NCBI GenBank assembly: GCA_012295275.1
Contig: CM022673.1
Span: forward strand, 790,001-854,000
Source of the DNA: Chrysomallon squamiferum
Lineage: Eukaryota; Mollusca; Gastropoda; Neomphalida; Peltospiridae
Direction of reading: 5' to 3'
DNA: 64,000 nucleotides
In this document: positions 22,584 to 42,638 of the stretch, one piece after another
Position numbering within the stretch: the stretch's first letter is position 1
How the letters are laid out: the number at the start of each line of letters is the position of its first letter
Notes under the pieces: model-generated
Databases searched by the model: none
The model's input: only the letters and a program-made list of their open reading frames with translations
What the model was told of the DNA's origin: nothing
Translations under genes and position numbers: made by a program

Positions 22584-23325
22584 CAGTGGTATCTTGACTT
22601 ACGAGTTTCATTCGTTCCGTGACCGAGCTCGTAACTCAATTTTCTCGTATATCAGAATCAACTGAAATTAACTGAAATACCATTAATCCGTTCTAGCCCC
22701 CCAAAAAGCCACCCAATTTTTGGTAACGTGCTTGTAAATGAGAAAAGTGTATATATAAATGACAAATGTATAAAAACAAAATAAAAAGAATGTAAATAAA
22801 TATATTGGTTTTGTAAAGTGTATTTATCTTGGAGATTAGACAAATTATTTAAAGCCTTTGGCTGGAGTTACAGCCTTTATCGACTCCTTCAGCTTCAGTA
22901 TGGTACATGTCATAGAAGTACTACGGTTCTCCCGCCTGGCCAAGTTGACTACACGCATACCTCGCTTATGAGTTTCTATGATTTCATGCTTTATTCCAAT
23001 GGACATCATCCGCTTCTTCTTCTCAGCGCTCTCCTACTATGCACACATTTTCTTAGGATCCATGGTAAAAAAAAAGAAATTAAGCAAAATACTGCACAAA
23101 ATGCGAGCACAACCCAACAGACATACTTCAACGGCGATAAACACGTGAAGTAAACCAGTGATACGCGGGATGCTGGGTGAATGTTATGTTGTTCGTTGCG
23201 CCAAATGGCGTATCTGAAGCTAGCTCGTAACTCGGATTTTGCATCGCATCTCAAAGTAAAAAGTGACCGGTCTCGTAACTCGGAAAACTCGTAAGTTGTT
23301 GCACTCGTAAGTCGGGGTACCACTG
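22584..23325. mobile_element. Tc1/mariner-like non-autonomous element (MITE)
   Basis: 742-bp element flanked by TA on each side (22582-22583, 23326-23327). Left end CAGTGGTATCTTGACTTACG, right end ending GTAAGTCGGGGTACCACTG, which are imperfect inverted repeats of the CAGTGGTACC...CTTACGAG kind. Internal TCGTAACTC phrases (22629, 23225, 23275) echo the ends. No transposase frame survives; the short open frames at 22818 (+) and 23006 (-) look fortuitous. Confidence 0.8.
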
Positions 23326-23954
23326 TATTTAAATTATCTGATTCAGAAAATATGTAAACGTTTTCACTATACAATATTCAAAGGGAAATAACTCCATCCT
23401 GAGCAATTTTAAATATCGTCGATTTTTCGACATCTTAATTTAAGTTGATATTTATTTATTTTTTTAATTTTTATTGTCGAAATTTAATTAATTTTCATAG
23501 ACCTTTCTACGCTTGTGACCCTATCCTCATTAAACTCATCAGCTACTGACCAGCTTGCTCGTTCAGTGCTCGAGGTTATCCCCGAGTTCACGAAATGATG
23601 CGAACAGAAGCGAAAAATTCCGATTGTAATTTCTTTTCGAAACAGATCGAGCATTTTCATTTTCTGCCAGTCTTATATAGAAGGTAAAATGTATGCTCAA
23701 ATGTATCTTCTTTTGCTTACAAAAATCTTGTCAGGGGTCGATTATTTAAAACAGGAATGCTGGATTGGCTAAAACTTCAACGGATGCCTTTTTGTTTGAA
23801 TTAACTTTTCCAAGCACAAAAAGGAATTAAGCTATTATTTTAAATATATTATTTTCCTTTTATTTCTTTTTATTCATTTATTTTTTAATTTTTATATGGG
23901 ATTGTTTGTGTTTCTTTGTATGCGTTTACCTTTGTGTGTGTGTGTATGTATGTA

Positions 23955-23996
<42 letters not shown>

Positions 23997-24303
23997 GTGT
24001 GTATATGGGGATACTCATTAATACATATACATGCACACGCTTTGACACACAAATAAATAAACAAACATATATACCATTTCTAGGGCACTGGCTGTACAGG
24101 ATAAATAGCTCAATTGATCCACCAAGACAGATAAATCATTTAAAACATCATAGTCCAGCTGAGCGCTGAACGATCGTCCTCTTTTGTGAAAACCAACAGA
24201 CTGTGAAACTTTGTAAATTACTGTGTTCCTTCGAGCAGAACCAAGCTTTCGTCTGAGCAATAACATTTCCAAGTTTAAAACGAGAGAAAATGTTTTAGTT
24301 TAA
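23326..24303. other. Intergenic, nothing recognised
   Basis: AT-rich, with GT and TA repeats at 23930-23993. I see no exon or known element. Confidence 0.5.
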
Positions 24304-24306
24304 CAT

Positions 24307-24351
<45 letters not shown>

Positions 24352-24982
24352 AATAATAATAATAATAATAATAATAGTATTGGTAATAGTCGTAGAAACA
24401 AAAGCAGTAGTAATAATAATAACATCATCAACAACAATAATAACAACAAATGGAACAAAAACAACAATCAATCACAAAATGAAAAAAGCAGTTGTGATAA
24501 TAACAATATGTTGTATAACAACGGTAGATAACATTAGTACTACTATTACTACTACTACTACTACTACTACTACCACTACATCTACTACTACCACCACTAC
24601 TACTATTATTTCTACAACACCTACTACTAATATTACTACTACTACTACTAACACTACTACTACTACTACTGTTACAACTATTATTCCTACTACTACTACC
24701 AAAACCATTACCAACCAGCGACTACTAGTGTTAATGTTAATGCTAATACTGTTATTATTATTTCTATAACAGTAACAACTTCTTCTTCCACTACTACTAT
24801 TTCTATCACTAATACAAATACTACCACTACTTACACAATCACTACTCCGACTACTACCTCTAGTACAGCAACTTCTACTACCACTACTATTGCTAATACT
24901 GCTACTACCACGAACAGAACAATTACTACTACTTCTGCTATAATTATTACTACTATATTACTACAATTACTACCACCACCAT

Positions 24983-25020
<38 letters not shown>

Positions 25021-25045
25021 TACTAGTACAAGTACTATTACTACT
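24304..25045 (+). repeat. Long degenerate (ACA)n/(AAT)n/(ACT)n trinucleotide region
   Basis: About 740 bp of ACA, AAT and mainly ACT triplets with scattered substitutions. The Thr-rich frame at 24380-24769 is a by-product. Confidence 0.92.
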
Positions 25046-25581
25046 ACAACTAATAATAAACATGAAATTGAAATCAACAAACGTAAGAACTTTCTTTTCG
25101 GAATACTCTGATCAAAGGACATGTTAACATAGCCAAACAAACAAACAAACAAAACAACGTAAAAATAAAATGACTAGAACCGAATAATAACATTTTTAAT
25201 AATCAACTGGGAATCGTCTTTCTTATTAGTTCAGTCTAGTTTAGATCAGAAAAAAAAAAAAAATGAACTCCGACAGATTTTAAATGGTTCTGTTGCCACT
25301 TTGACAAAGTATTTTCTTCTGTTTGCTTTTCTCCAAGGCTTGCTGTTTTAAGACAGATTATTCAGTCGACCCAAATTCAATATAATCATCGCAGCGTAGA
25401 AAGGTAAAATAAATTATTAAGTGGCTCTATGAGAGGGTTGCTCTGTACACGTAATAATATTGTTAGATGACTCATAACTGCGTGTTTTCTTAAGTCTGGT
25501 TTGCGTGTGTAGTTACAGGTAATAACGACAAAATAAGCGACTTGTAAATTATATATAATTTGTTAAATTGGATAGATAGGT

Positions 25582-25582
<1 letters not shown>
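25046..25582. other. Intergenic, nothing recognised
   Basis: AT-rich with (AAAC)n at about 25133-25152. No coding signal. Confidence 0.45.
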
Positions 25583-25674
<92 letters not shown>

Positions 25675-25675
25675 T
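25583..25675 (+). repeat. (GA)n microsatellite
   Basis: About 45 GA repeats with one AAG interruption. Confidence 0.95.
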
Positions 25676-25947
25676 TATTAGATAATGCATACACTGCAAA
25701 TAAAACATTATTACGGAGAGAGATTTACTTATTTTTATTACTGAAATTAATTTCGCATTTACCCAAATATATATGTTTCTGAAATTTCATTTAAAAATCA
25801 GAAATGGCAGTGGATGATGGATTTGATTGGAAAACGTTCTTAAATAAAATATTTTAGTAACTTAAAGAGAAGAAACTGACAAAATGAAAAACAGATAAAT
25901 AAATAAATATGGTTACATCAACAACAAAACAACAACAACAACAATAA

Positions 25948-25979
<32 letters not shown>

Positions 25980-26159
25980 GACAAACCAGATTTCGGGAAT
26001 TTTAAATAGAGTTCTATCAAATGAAACCTTATAATGGGAAACGTGATGAACTGTTTCTAAAAGATATCTTCTTCGTTCTTTGAAAAGTGACGTTATTCTA
26101 TTGTCATCCCAAACTTTTTTCGTTTTTGTTTTCATAAAATTCATTTTAGCGTAGCAATA

Positions 26160-26168
26160 TCTGTGTGT

Positions 26169-26231
<63 letters not shown>

Positions 26232-26240
26232 TGTTTGTGT
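26160..26240 (+). repeat. (GT)n microsatellite
   Basis: About 36 GT repeats inside the left inverted-repeat arm. Confidence 0.95.
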
Positions 26241-26601
26241 CATTCTGTCTCTCTGTGTGTGTTTACGAATTAAAAATGAAAAACTCAGTATATTCAGAAA
26301 TATTTTTGATTTTTGATTTTTTCTGAGTAATACATCTTTCTTTTTTTTTTTTTCTTTACTTTAGAAATTCGAATTAGTTTTGTAGACCAATTTAATATAC
26401 ATTACAGTGTGTTTAGGTCGTGTTTGTTTTAAAGCTGTTAAGTGTGTACTGAGCCGATTTTGTCTACATATTTATTGTATTACCGTTATAGTTTAAAAAC
26501 ATTTAATTCCATACAGAAAACATTTTCAAAATTATATACAAAATCATTCAGGTAATCTAACAAATATGGTTTTCTAGAATCATAAAATCTGTGTTTGTGC
26601 G

Positions 26602-26724
26602 TTTGTATACATGTATGTATGTATGTGAGTATGTAAGTGTGTATCTATGTATGGATGTATATTTATATGTATGCATGTTTATATGTATATGTATGTATGT
26701 ATGCATGTATGTATGTATGTATGC

Positions 26725-26760
<36 letters not shown>
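26602..26760 (+). repeat. (TATG)n followed by (TA)n
   Basis: TATG tetramers with GCATG variants ending in about 15 TA repeats. Confidence 0.95.
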
Positions 26761-27027
26761 GGTATTTGTTTTGTTATTGTAGTTGTTGTTAGTATGCATT
26801 CGGTTTTATTAGTGTTATTATTTAAATTTTTTATTTTTTCTTCAATCAATGTAACTACAAGATTGTAGAAAATCTTGTCATTCATAATTTACTTTATTTC
26901 TTCTCTGTTGTTTTACCTCCAACTGATTGCGTCGTTTGTTTCTATGTTATTATTGATCTGTTTGTTACATGCTTAATTTTTAACAATATTTCTGTTCTAA
27001 TTAACCCACTGAGCAATTTCAGAGACT

Positions 27028-28737
<1,710 letters not shown>

Positions 28738-29020
28738 ATGTTGTCAGTGTTAATGCTAAACATTTATTGTCCTGTCGACTAGGTCACCTGGTTGTTTTTA
28801 CTGTTATATTTCTCCAGAACCGAAACCGATCAATGTGTAGTTTGAACATTAACGAAATTACTTCAACTGGCTTTTAGTCAGAGGATAGAACATTTTTGTT
28901 TGTCTTCTGTTGGAAACTGAAATCAATTAACTTGCCTCAGTTCACAACTGGACCAGTCAGTTGGTACAAATAAATAACACTTATAATTTATGTATAGTTA
29001 TTATAATATTAAACAATTCT
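28738..29020 (+). repeat. Duplicated non-coding segment, copy 1 (partner 38639-38905)
   Basis: About 270 bp nearly collinear with 38639-38905, sharing GTTAATGCTAAACATTTATT, CCTGTCGACTAGGTCACC and GAAATCAATTAACTTGCC. It lies about 4.2 kb upstream of CRP-B, as its partner lies about 3.3 kb upstream of CRP-C. Confidence 0.9.
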
Positions 29021-29053
29021 TTTTTTAAAAAATCATATTATATAAATATCTAA

Positions 29054-30117
<1,064 letters not shown>

Positions 30118-30210
30118 TGTATGTACGTATGTATGTATGTATGTGTGTATGTATGTATGCATGTATGTATGTATGTTTATATGTATGTATGTATGTATGT
30201 ACGTGTGTAT
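30118..30210 (+). repeat. (TATG)n microsatellite
   Basis: TATG repeats with CGTA and GCATG variants. Confidence 0.93.
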
Positions 30211-30484
30211 GTTTGTGTGTGTGCGTCTGTGTAACTCTTTTATACTTTTAATAAGAAATTTATAACATTCCGTGATTGAAATAAATCAGATAAACGCGAT
30301 GAAAAAGAAGACATATATTTCAGTATTATCAATAGCTTCATTAATTACAGCAGTGGCGACAAAATGGATGAACACTTCAAACCAAAGTCTATTTAGACTA
30401 GAAACACTGTTAATATTTAATAAGTAATTGCTTTAGTTTCTGATTTTAAGTTTAGATGACGTTAGAAAGGAGTATTCTGTTGTC

Positions 30485-31575
<1,091 letters not shown>

Positions 31576-31866
31576 ATAATTTCCAAAAGATAATAATCAA
31601 CTTTTTTCTTTTTCTATATATCCTTTAACAAGTACAAAACCACTTTTTTTTTTTTTTTTTTTTGCAAGAGTAATTTTAATTTATTGCTAGAAGAATACTT
31701 AATAAACTTATTACAGGACTATAATATTTCTTTTGTTGAAAAGCTGTCAGCAGAACCCTTGGTGGCATTTAAAAGATGATTACTCGTGTCACATGATCGG
31801 ACAGATTTCATCTCGTTTCTCACGTTTCATTTGATTGGTCTCTATTTCTAATTCACAGACATTCGC

Positions 31867-31897
<31 letters not shown>

Positions 31898-32447
31898 TTA
31901 TTATTATTATTGATATTGATGTTTATTTATTTATTTATTCATTCTGTTTTTCATTTTATCAGTTCTTCCTCTTTAATTTACTAAAATACATTTTTGATTT
32001 TAAACGAAATTTCTGAAACACACATATATATATCTAAAATTATTTATATATAAATTTAAAAAACAACAACAAATAAATAAATAAACAAAAAAAACAAACA
32101 AATAATGTCAAATAAATGAACAAAAACAACAGAGGAAAACATAACTAGAACAACAACAAGGCTCATCAGCATTCTACAACAACAGAAAAAACAAAACTTT
32201 AATAAAAATTTAAACAAATTTTTCGTGGATACGAATGAATAACTGTTTAATAATTTCACATACTGTAGATTAATTTATAATCACGATAGCACACTCCTAA
32301 AGAGTTAGAATAGCCGGGAAGATGCAATATGTCGAGTGTGGTTTAGTACAAAATCTGTCATAGATTACACAGGAGGATATTCAAATTAACAGTAAATCAG
32401 TGAACGTATCATCCATCAAAACTGTTTTTTAGGATTTAATTTATTTG

Positions 32448-32486
<39 letters not shown>

Positions 32487-32540
32487 TTTTAAATTTTAAG
32501 TCATACTTTAATGGTATCATCCATCAAATACTGTTTTTTT

Positions 32541-32571
<31 letters not shown>

Positions 32572-32732
32572 TTTTATCCTCAACTAGTCCTAAATGATTT
32601 ACATACAAAATTAAAATGCCAGATATCGAGGCTGTCAAACCAATTTTAGATGGATATTTTATTTTATTATCCTAAGTAATACAAAAATTAAAATATATTA
32701 GCCACCATTTAGATGAATTTTTTTTATTATTA

Positions 32733-32766
<34 letters not shown>

Positions 32767-33120
32767 TTATTTTTTTTTTTATCGATGTTTTTGTGTGTAT
32801 CAAAACTGACAAGTTGGAACAAGCTTATTTCATAATAAAATATCTCATATGACTACGCTCCACTAAGAGATACAAACAAAAACTGAAAAATAAAGACAGA
32901 ACTATTTAATTTCTTAGTAACGGTGTAGTCAAAACAAAACCATTTAAAGTGCGAAAAACAAAACCAACAAGCCCCGCCTCTTTCTACCTCTCTAACTGAA
33001 CAGACAAACGCGTTGAGCTCAACATTTGAAAGCTACTGAATTATTTATCATTTTATGTTTGTTCTAAGCTGTGATTTGGCGTACGTCAGAGCGTCATCAA
33101 ACAAACTCCACCCTAAGGAG
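31576..33120. other. Intergenic upstream of CRP-B
   Basis: Several (ATT)n tracts (31867-31912, 32452-32482, 32548-32573, 32728-32767), a poly(T) run (31645-31663), and two TATCATCCATCAAA phrases (32407, 32515). No coding signal. Confidence 0.5.
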
Positions 33121-33141
33121 GAGAATTTACATGTATCTGTG

Positions 33142-33173
33142 TTTTCCATGGCAACGTCGGGTGTTTAAATAAA
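33142..33173 (+). promoter_or_regulatory. Candidate CRP-B promoter: X-box-like site and TATA-like element
   Basis: TTTTCCATGGCAAC (33142-33155) differs from the RFX X-box GTTTCCATGGCAAC at one position. TTTAAATAAA (33164-33173) follows 8 bp later, about 83 bp before the ATG, a spacing like the TATA-to-ATG distance in CRP-C (80 bp). A CRE-like ACGTCA lies in the upstream 33080-33095 region. Motif-based inference only. Confidence 0.35.
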
Positions 33174-33255
33174 CTGGATGAGCAGGAGATGTGACAGCGG
33201 AGTTTTGTTAGAAGACTGCAGAAGAGTTGTTTTCACAGTGAAATCTTTGGTCAAG

Positions 33256-36926
<3,671 letters not shown>

Positions 36927-37105
36927 AACAACAACCTTTACGGAAGAGATGCCGTATTAAAAACTTGAACTGTTCGAAGAACAAAACTGTTTTAGATTTA
37001 AACCACAATTACTGTTAGAAAACATAATTTATAGGAAATCTTTTTAAATTTTATTTTCACAAAGTTTATATCTCATTTTTTGTGCTGTGTGTTTTTTCTT
37101 ACTCA

Positions 37106-37111
37106 AATAAA
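37106..37111 (+). other. Probable CRP-B polyadenylation signal
   Basis: AATAAA 180 bp past the stop, preceded by a GT/T-rich stretch. Confidence 0.5.
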
Positions 37112-37992
37112 GCGATGAATGACGTGGGTGTCTGCCCCACTGAAATAAAATACATCGTGATTGGTTTCTTTGATATCCTTATAAAATAAAGTAATAATTA
37201 AAAAAATCTCTGTGTATTTATTATTGTTGTTGTTACTGAAAATGATGACTGTGTGTATGGAAAGAAGAAGAGGCGAAACATATTTAGTCAGATAAAAAAA
37301 GCTGATATTTAAATAAATAAATAAATAAATAATCATAACCCCACAGATTTCATCTTTCTTACTGAAATCACTGAACAGAAACGCTGTACCATATTTACAG
37401 TAGATGTAAATCTTTACTAATAATTTCAGTGTTTATTTCATATAATGATAATCAGCTGAAATGATCCTGCACTAAAGCATGGTTCGAACAAAACTATATG
37501 ATCATACAAAATATTAAAAGATTCATGTATCCATTCGTAAATCCCTCAGATTTTCATACATAAAGTTTCATAGAAACATACAGATATAAAATAAATAAAT
37601 ACATAAATAAAATAAAACAAAATAAAATAAAATAAAATAAAATAAAACATAATATAATAAATTTATTCAGAATCAAGGGAGACTAATCTTAAAACACCGC
37701 TGTACAATCCTAAATGATTATTGTTCTTTTAAAGATTATCTTCTCTTACCAGAATATTTATATCGAAGTGACATCAATAATAAATAAAGAAATCAATAAT
37801 AAATAACAACAACGACAGTAACATAAAAAATAAAATTGATGATCATGAGGATGATAGTATTAATTACAGTATATGATTTATTTGGTGCATATTTATTATC
37901 CGGAAAATAAAGCTTTAACAACGTTTTCGATATTTTTTTAAATTATATATTTATTTAGTTTTTTTTTTAATTATTTATTATTATTATTATTA

Positions 37993-38036
<44 letters not shown>

Positions 38037-38038
38037 TG

Positions 38039-38078
<40 letters not shown>

Positions 38079-38242
38079 TTTTGGAGCTTACACCACACAG
38101 TAACTTCCAGACTTAGCAATCGCAATGTTCTGAAATTACAGTACTCATTTTAGAAAAGTAATTTTAACTGTCATTTTTTCAAATGACGTTCACGACAACT
38201 GCAAAAAATAAAATAAAATAAAAATAAATAATAAAATAAATA

Positions 38243-38302
<60 letters not shown>

Positions 38303-38357
38303 AAATAAAGTAATTCATTCATTCATTAAAACGGAGAGAAAAATTTAAAAACAAGGC

Positions 38358-38412
<55 letters not shown>

Positions 38413-38638
38413 GACGCTGCACCATGAATGAAAGATAAAGGGACATAACTTTTCTGCGTTGTTGCGCGTCGCAAAATACAGAATAACGAACAGCAGGATT
38501 AAAACACACGAGCTGTTAGATATGAGACATGTTGATTTGCTGTATAAAACTACGATTCTTACAATGCAGGTGTTTTACACAAACCCCGTCCCTGTTTCTA
38601 GACTTGCACCAGTCTGTAGTTACAAAAAAATATAACTG
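37112..38638. other. Intergenic between CRP-B and the duplicated segment
   Basis: Simple repeats: (AAAAT)n 37600-37655, (ATT)n 37976-38036, (TTTA)n 38038-38080, (GAAA)n 38244-38303 and (ATT)n 38359-38412. No coding signal. Confidence 0.6.
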
Positions 38639-38905
38639 TTGTCGGTGTTAATGCTAAACATTTATTGTCCTGTCGACTAGGTCACCTGGTTGTTTTTACT
38701 GTTATATTTCTCCAGAACTGAAAGAGATCAATATGTTATTTGAACAGCAACAAGATTACTTCAATTTCCTTGTCTCTTAGTGATAGGATAGAACATTTTG
38801 GATTGTCTTCTGTAGGTAACTGAAATCAATTAACTTGCCTCATTTCACAACTAGACCAGTATAGTGATGAATAGTTATTATAATATTAAACAATAACTTT
38901 TTTTA
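38639..38905 (+). repeat. Duplicated non-coding segment, copy 2 (partner 28738-29020)
   Basis: Same order of conserved phrases as copy 1, with scattered substitutions and small indels over about 265 bp. Located upstream of CRP-C. Confidence 0.9.
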
Positions 38906-39065
38906 TTTTATTGTTTTTATTATTTATTATATTATATTATTATTATTATTATTTTTTGCATTTGACTTGATATTAATTGTTTATGCAGTATTGGTAACAA
39001 ATGTTAATGTGCCCGCTGTTAATTCTTAATATAACTTTGAAATTACAATGTTGTGTAACCCAGTG

Positions 39066-39215
39066 CATATTGACATACATACACACACATACATATATAT
39101 ATATATATACACACACACATACATACATATATACATACATACACATATACATATATCCAAACATACATACATACACATACATGCATACACATATACATAT
39201 ACATACATGCATAAA
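39066..39215 (+). repeat. (ATAC)n/(CA)n/(TA)n microsatellite cluster
   Basis: Alternating CATACA and TATATA blocks. Confidence 0.93.
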
Positions 39216-39655
39216 TTCATATATTAGACAAAACAATACAGTTGCTAAACATACAGTTGAGTGCATTTATTAACAATGTTTTACATATATACCCGAAATA
39301 AAACAGTTGTTAAACACAACGTTGAGAAATCATTTAATAACAATATTTTTATATAACAGCTATTTGCATGTTTGAATATCTAAGTGCTGAGACAGACTCG
39401 AAATAAAGACGATTAATTACAAAAGACTTAATCACAATAATTTGTTAATAAAAAAAGAAAAGATTCTGCATTGTTAAAACGTTATCAGCAGCTCTAAAAT
39501 AACAGTCAATATCTCTTCACACTATGAGTCACCAGCCACGTTGCTCATGTTCGCTGAAAATCATTACAGTTAGCAAAAACGAGATTTATAGTTTATTATA
39601 ATTACTCTGACGATCATGCAGTCGATGCCTCAAAGTACAGCGGTTAGTCCCATAA

Positions 39656-39723
39656 CAGCACACACACACACAAACACACACACAAACACACACACACACA
39701 TACACACACACATACACACACAT

Positions 39724-39754
<31 letters not shown>

Positions 39755-39766
39755 CACACACACGCG
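39656..39766 (+). repeat. (CA)n microsatellite
   Basis: CA repeats with AAACA and TACACA interruptions. Confidence 0.95.
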
Positions 39767-39849
39767 CGTATATGGCGACTTAGAATTATTGAACTTTCAA
39801 GATATTAAGTTATTGATCTGGGTGACGTATCATCGCACATAACAAAGAA

Positions 39850-39913
39850 TGGCAACAATACAATAACACAACAATACAATAACACAACAATACAATAACA
39901 CAACAATACAATA
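39850..39913 (+). repeat. Short tandem repeat, 17-bp unit, about 4 copies
   Basis: ACAATACAATAACACA-type units in a row. Confidence 0.9.
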
Positions 39914-40889
39914 ATGCTACCATACTGGAGTCGTGACATTAACGCGTAAATGGCTAACTGATAACCTTCTTTTTTCTTTTTATCTTTTTTTTTTTCTGAC
40001 ACAGAGAAAAACATTTAGAACGGTCGAAAAACATTTAGACCGAATTATTCTGAAAAAAAAAAAAAAATCCTTAAAATTGTACAGTATTTCAGCATTTGTT
40101 TCATAGTAAATATAGTTATGAGATATTTGATTATTAGAATTTTTTATTTTATTTGTAATATTGAAATTTTAAAATACTGCACCCGACCATAGTTGGTCAT
40201 CTAGTAAAATATATCTAGTTTTCGATTTCTGCTTATTTTTCAGTCATAAATACTTTCATTTATATCTCTTCCTACTTGAATTATAAGTTATAATTATTTG
40301 AAATAAATTATACACTCTGATTCAGCATTATTACCTTTTAAAAATTTATTACATAGCAATCACTGGCTGCTCTATTACTTGGTTCTGACAGGTCTACCCG
40401 ACGTCTATATTATTGTTATTTAATCCAGCATGAAAAATCTATTAATCTCTCAAAGACCGTAGAAAACAAACGATCATTCGCAGCTTGATTGAATGCTGTA
40501 GTTGAGTTTTTTTTTTTTTTTTTGAGAAGACGAGATACAATTTGAAATCTCTACATCAAACGAATACGTCAGACGTCAGTTAGTATTGTGACAGCCATTG
40601 TGTAATATTGATTGTCACAGTTTTCTCCGTGATTCAGGTAATAAATCAAACATTTTACACTGTATTAATCCATCAATGTTTTTTTTTTTTTTTTTTTTTA
40701 TATGTATTTCATTCTTGTCAGGATGAATTTAGATTTCTATTGTAGCTGGACCGCTATTAGGTTAGCAGTGTTGGCATCAATGCTTTGCAGAGAACAATTT
40801 CAAAGGACACTTCCCTGACAACGTCCAAACAGCTGTCAACAAAGTAGAACTCGCTGGAGTGCATATTACTGTGTTATAGCCAACAGTGA
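39914..40889. other. Intergenic, nothing recognised
   Basis: AT-rich with poly(T) runs near 40507-40523 and 40680-40699. No coding signal. Confidence 0.45.
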
Positions 40890-41868
40890 ATAAATGTAAC
40901 ATGTAACACTAACGGTAATTAAATGTAACATGTAACACTGAGAGTGAATAAATACAAGATGTAGCACTAGCAGTGAATAAATATAACATGTAACACTCAC
41001 AGCGAATATATATAACATGTAACACTAACAGCAAATAAATATAACATGTAACACTGACAGTACAAAAATGTAACATGTAACACTAACAGCGAATAAATAC
41101 ATGTAACACTAACAGCGAATAAATATAACATGTAACACTGACTGTGAATAATTATAGCATGTAACACTAACAGCGAATAAATATAACATGTAACATTAAC
41201 AGCGAATAAATATAACATGTAACACTAACTGTGTATAATTATAACATGTAACACTAACAGCGAATAAATATAACATGTAACACTAACAGCGAATAAATAT
41301 AACATGTAACACTAACTGTGAATAAATATAACATGTAGCAATAACAGCGAATAAATATAACATGTAACACTAACTGTGAATAAATATAACATGTAACACT
41401 AACAGTGAATAATATAACATGTAACACTAACAGTGAATACATATAAGATGTAACACTAACATTGAATAAATATTACATGTAGCACTAACAGTGAATAAAT
41501 ATAACATGTAGCACTAACTGTGAATAAATATGACATGTAACACTCACAGTGAATAAATATAAGAAGTAACACTAACAGCGAATAAATATAACATGTAACA
41601 CTAACAGCGAATAAATATAACATGTAACATTGACAGTGAATAAACATGACATGTAACATTAACAGTGAATAAATATAACATGTAACTCTAACTGTGAATA
41701 AATATAACATGTAGCACTAACAGTGAATAAATATAACATGTAACACTAACAGTGAATAATATAAAAGGTAACACTAACAGTGAATAAATATAGAATGTAA
41801 CACTGACAATGAAAAAATATAACATGTAACACTAGCAGTGAATAAATGTAACAAGTAACATTGACAGG
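40890..41868 (+). repeat. Minisatellite, about 29-bp unit, over 30 copies, upstream of CRP-C
   Basis: Consensus close to ATAACATGTAACACTAACAG plus (C/T)GAATAAAT. Unit length varies slightly (some units lack a few bases) and substitutions are scattered, with the centre more uniform. Ends 335 bp before the CRP-C ATG. Translated frames of it are repetitive artefacts. Confidence 0.95.
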
Positions 41869-42010
41869 AAACTGACACAGTTGTGTATTATTGTTTTATA
41901 AATAAGGTTAAGCCACTGAAGTGGCAGTAAAAACCCAGATCTAATTCATCACTTTTTTCCTCAGTAATTATTTTCGTGATATTACCAGACACAACAGAGC
42001 TTGATTACAG

Positions 42011-42041
42011 GTTGTCAATGACAACTTCTCGATTATCCAAT
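42011..42041 (+). promoter_or_regulatory. CRP-C upstream palindrome and CCAAT box
   Basis: GTTGTCAATGACAAC (42011-42025) is a 7-1-7 perfect palindrome; ATCCAAT at 42035-42041 is a canonical CCAAT box about 80 bp upstream of the TATA box. Neither is conserved upstream of CRP-D. Confidence 0.4.
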
Positions 42042-42118
42042 AGGAACCTGTGATGATAACAAATGAATGTAACGTACCTCCTCTTGACGATAATAATTTT
42101 GTTTTGGCAACAGAGCTG

Positions 42119-42125
42119 TATAAAT
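42119..42125 (+). promoter_or_regulatory. CRP-C TATA box
   Basis: TATAAAT, 79 bp before the ATG, inside a block (about 42060-42237) nearly identical to the CRP-D promoter, which supports a functional core promoter. Confidence 0.65.
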
Positions 42126-42203
42126 GGGTAAAACTGAGATACACAAATCATACCACGGGCACATTTCAAGACGTTGGAAGGAAAGGCCAAGAAGAAGTCA
42201 AAG

Positions 42204-42237
42204 ATGAAAGCCTTGTTTCTGGTCGTTGTTCTAGCAG
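42204..42237 (+). CDS. CRP-C exon 1 (signal peptide)
   Basis: MKALFLVVVLA plus one base, donor GCAG|GTTAGT. Identical at all 34 coding bases to CRP-D exon 1. Confidence 0.9.
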
Positions 42238-42555
42238 GTTAGTTTATGGTACATATTTGTAAAATAAATGTGTGTTTATTTGGAAACGTATAATTCTTTT
42301 CTTTTACAGAGCACACAAAAAAAATAGTTTAAAAAAAAATATATATATTTTATAATACAAAATATTACTTCAAATAATGCTTAATATAAATTATATATTA
42401 TTAATAAGTATAGTTGACATTTTTAATTATTTTTAACAGTGATATGAATAACGCAGTTATTTCTATCGATCAGCATTTATAGCCAATGAATTTATTTTAG
42501 TTTTTTTTTTGTATATCTTGTTCTTCTTCTTTATCTTCTTCTTCTTCTTCTTCTT

Positions 42556-42638
<83 letters not shown>

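Noticed and set aside
22818-23374. Open frames within the Tc1/mariner-like element
   Set aside because: No transposase DDE/D or helix-turn-helix features; frames span TIR sequence.
24380-24769. Thr-rich protein
   Set aside because: Translation of a degenerate (ACT)n microsatellite.
33178-33255. Upstream ATG as the CRP-B start
   Set aside because: In frame, but it would put about 26 polar residues before the signal peptide; the 33256 ATG gives the exon 1 length shared by all four paralogues.
40997-41710. Repetitive minus-strand open frames with VTCYIYSLLVLHV-like repeats
   Set aside because: They are translations of the 29-bp minisatellite; repeats whose length is near a multiple of three stay open by chance, with no start context or splice signals.
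40890-41868. CRISPR-like array
   Set aside because: Units are contiguous with no unique spacers, and the DNA is eukaryotic.
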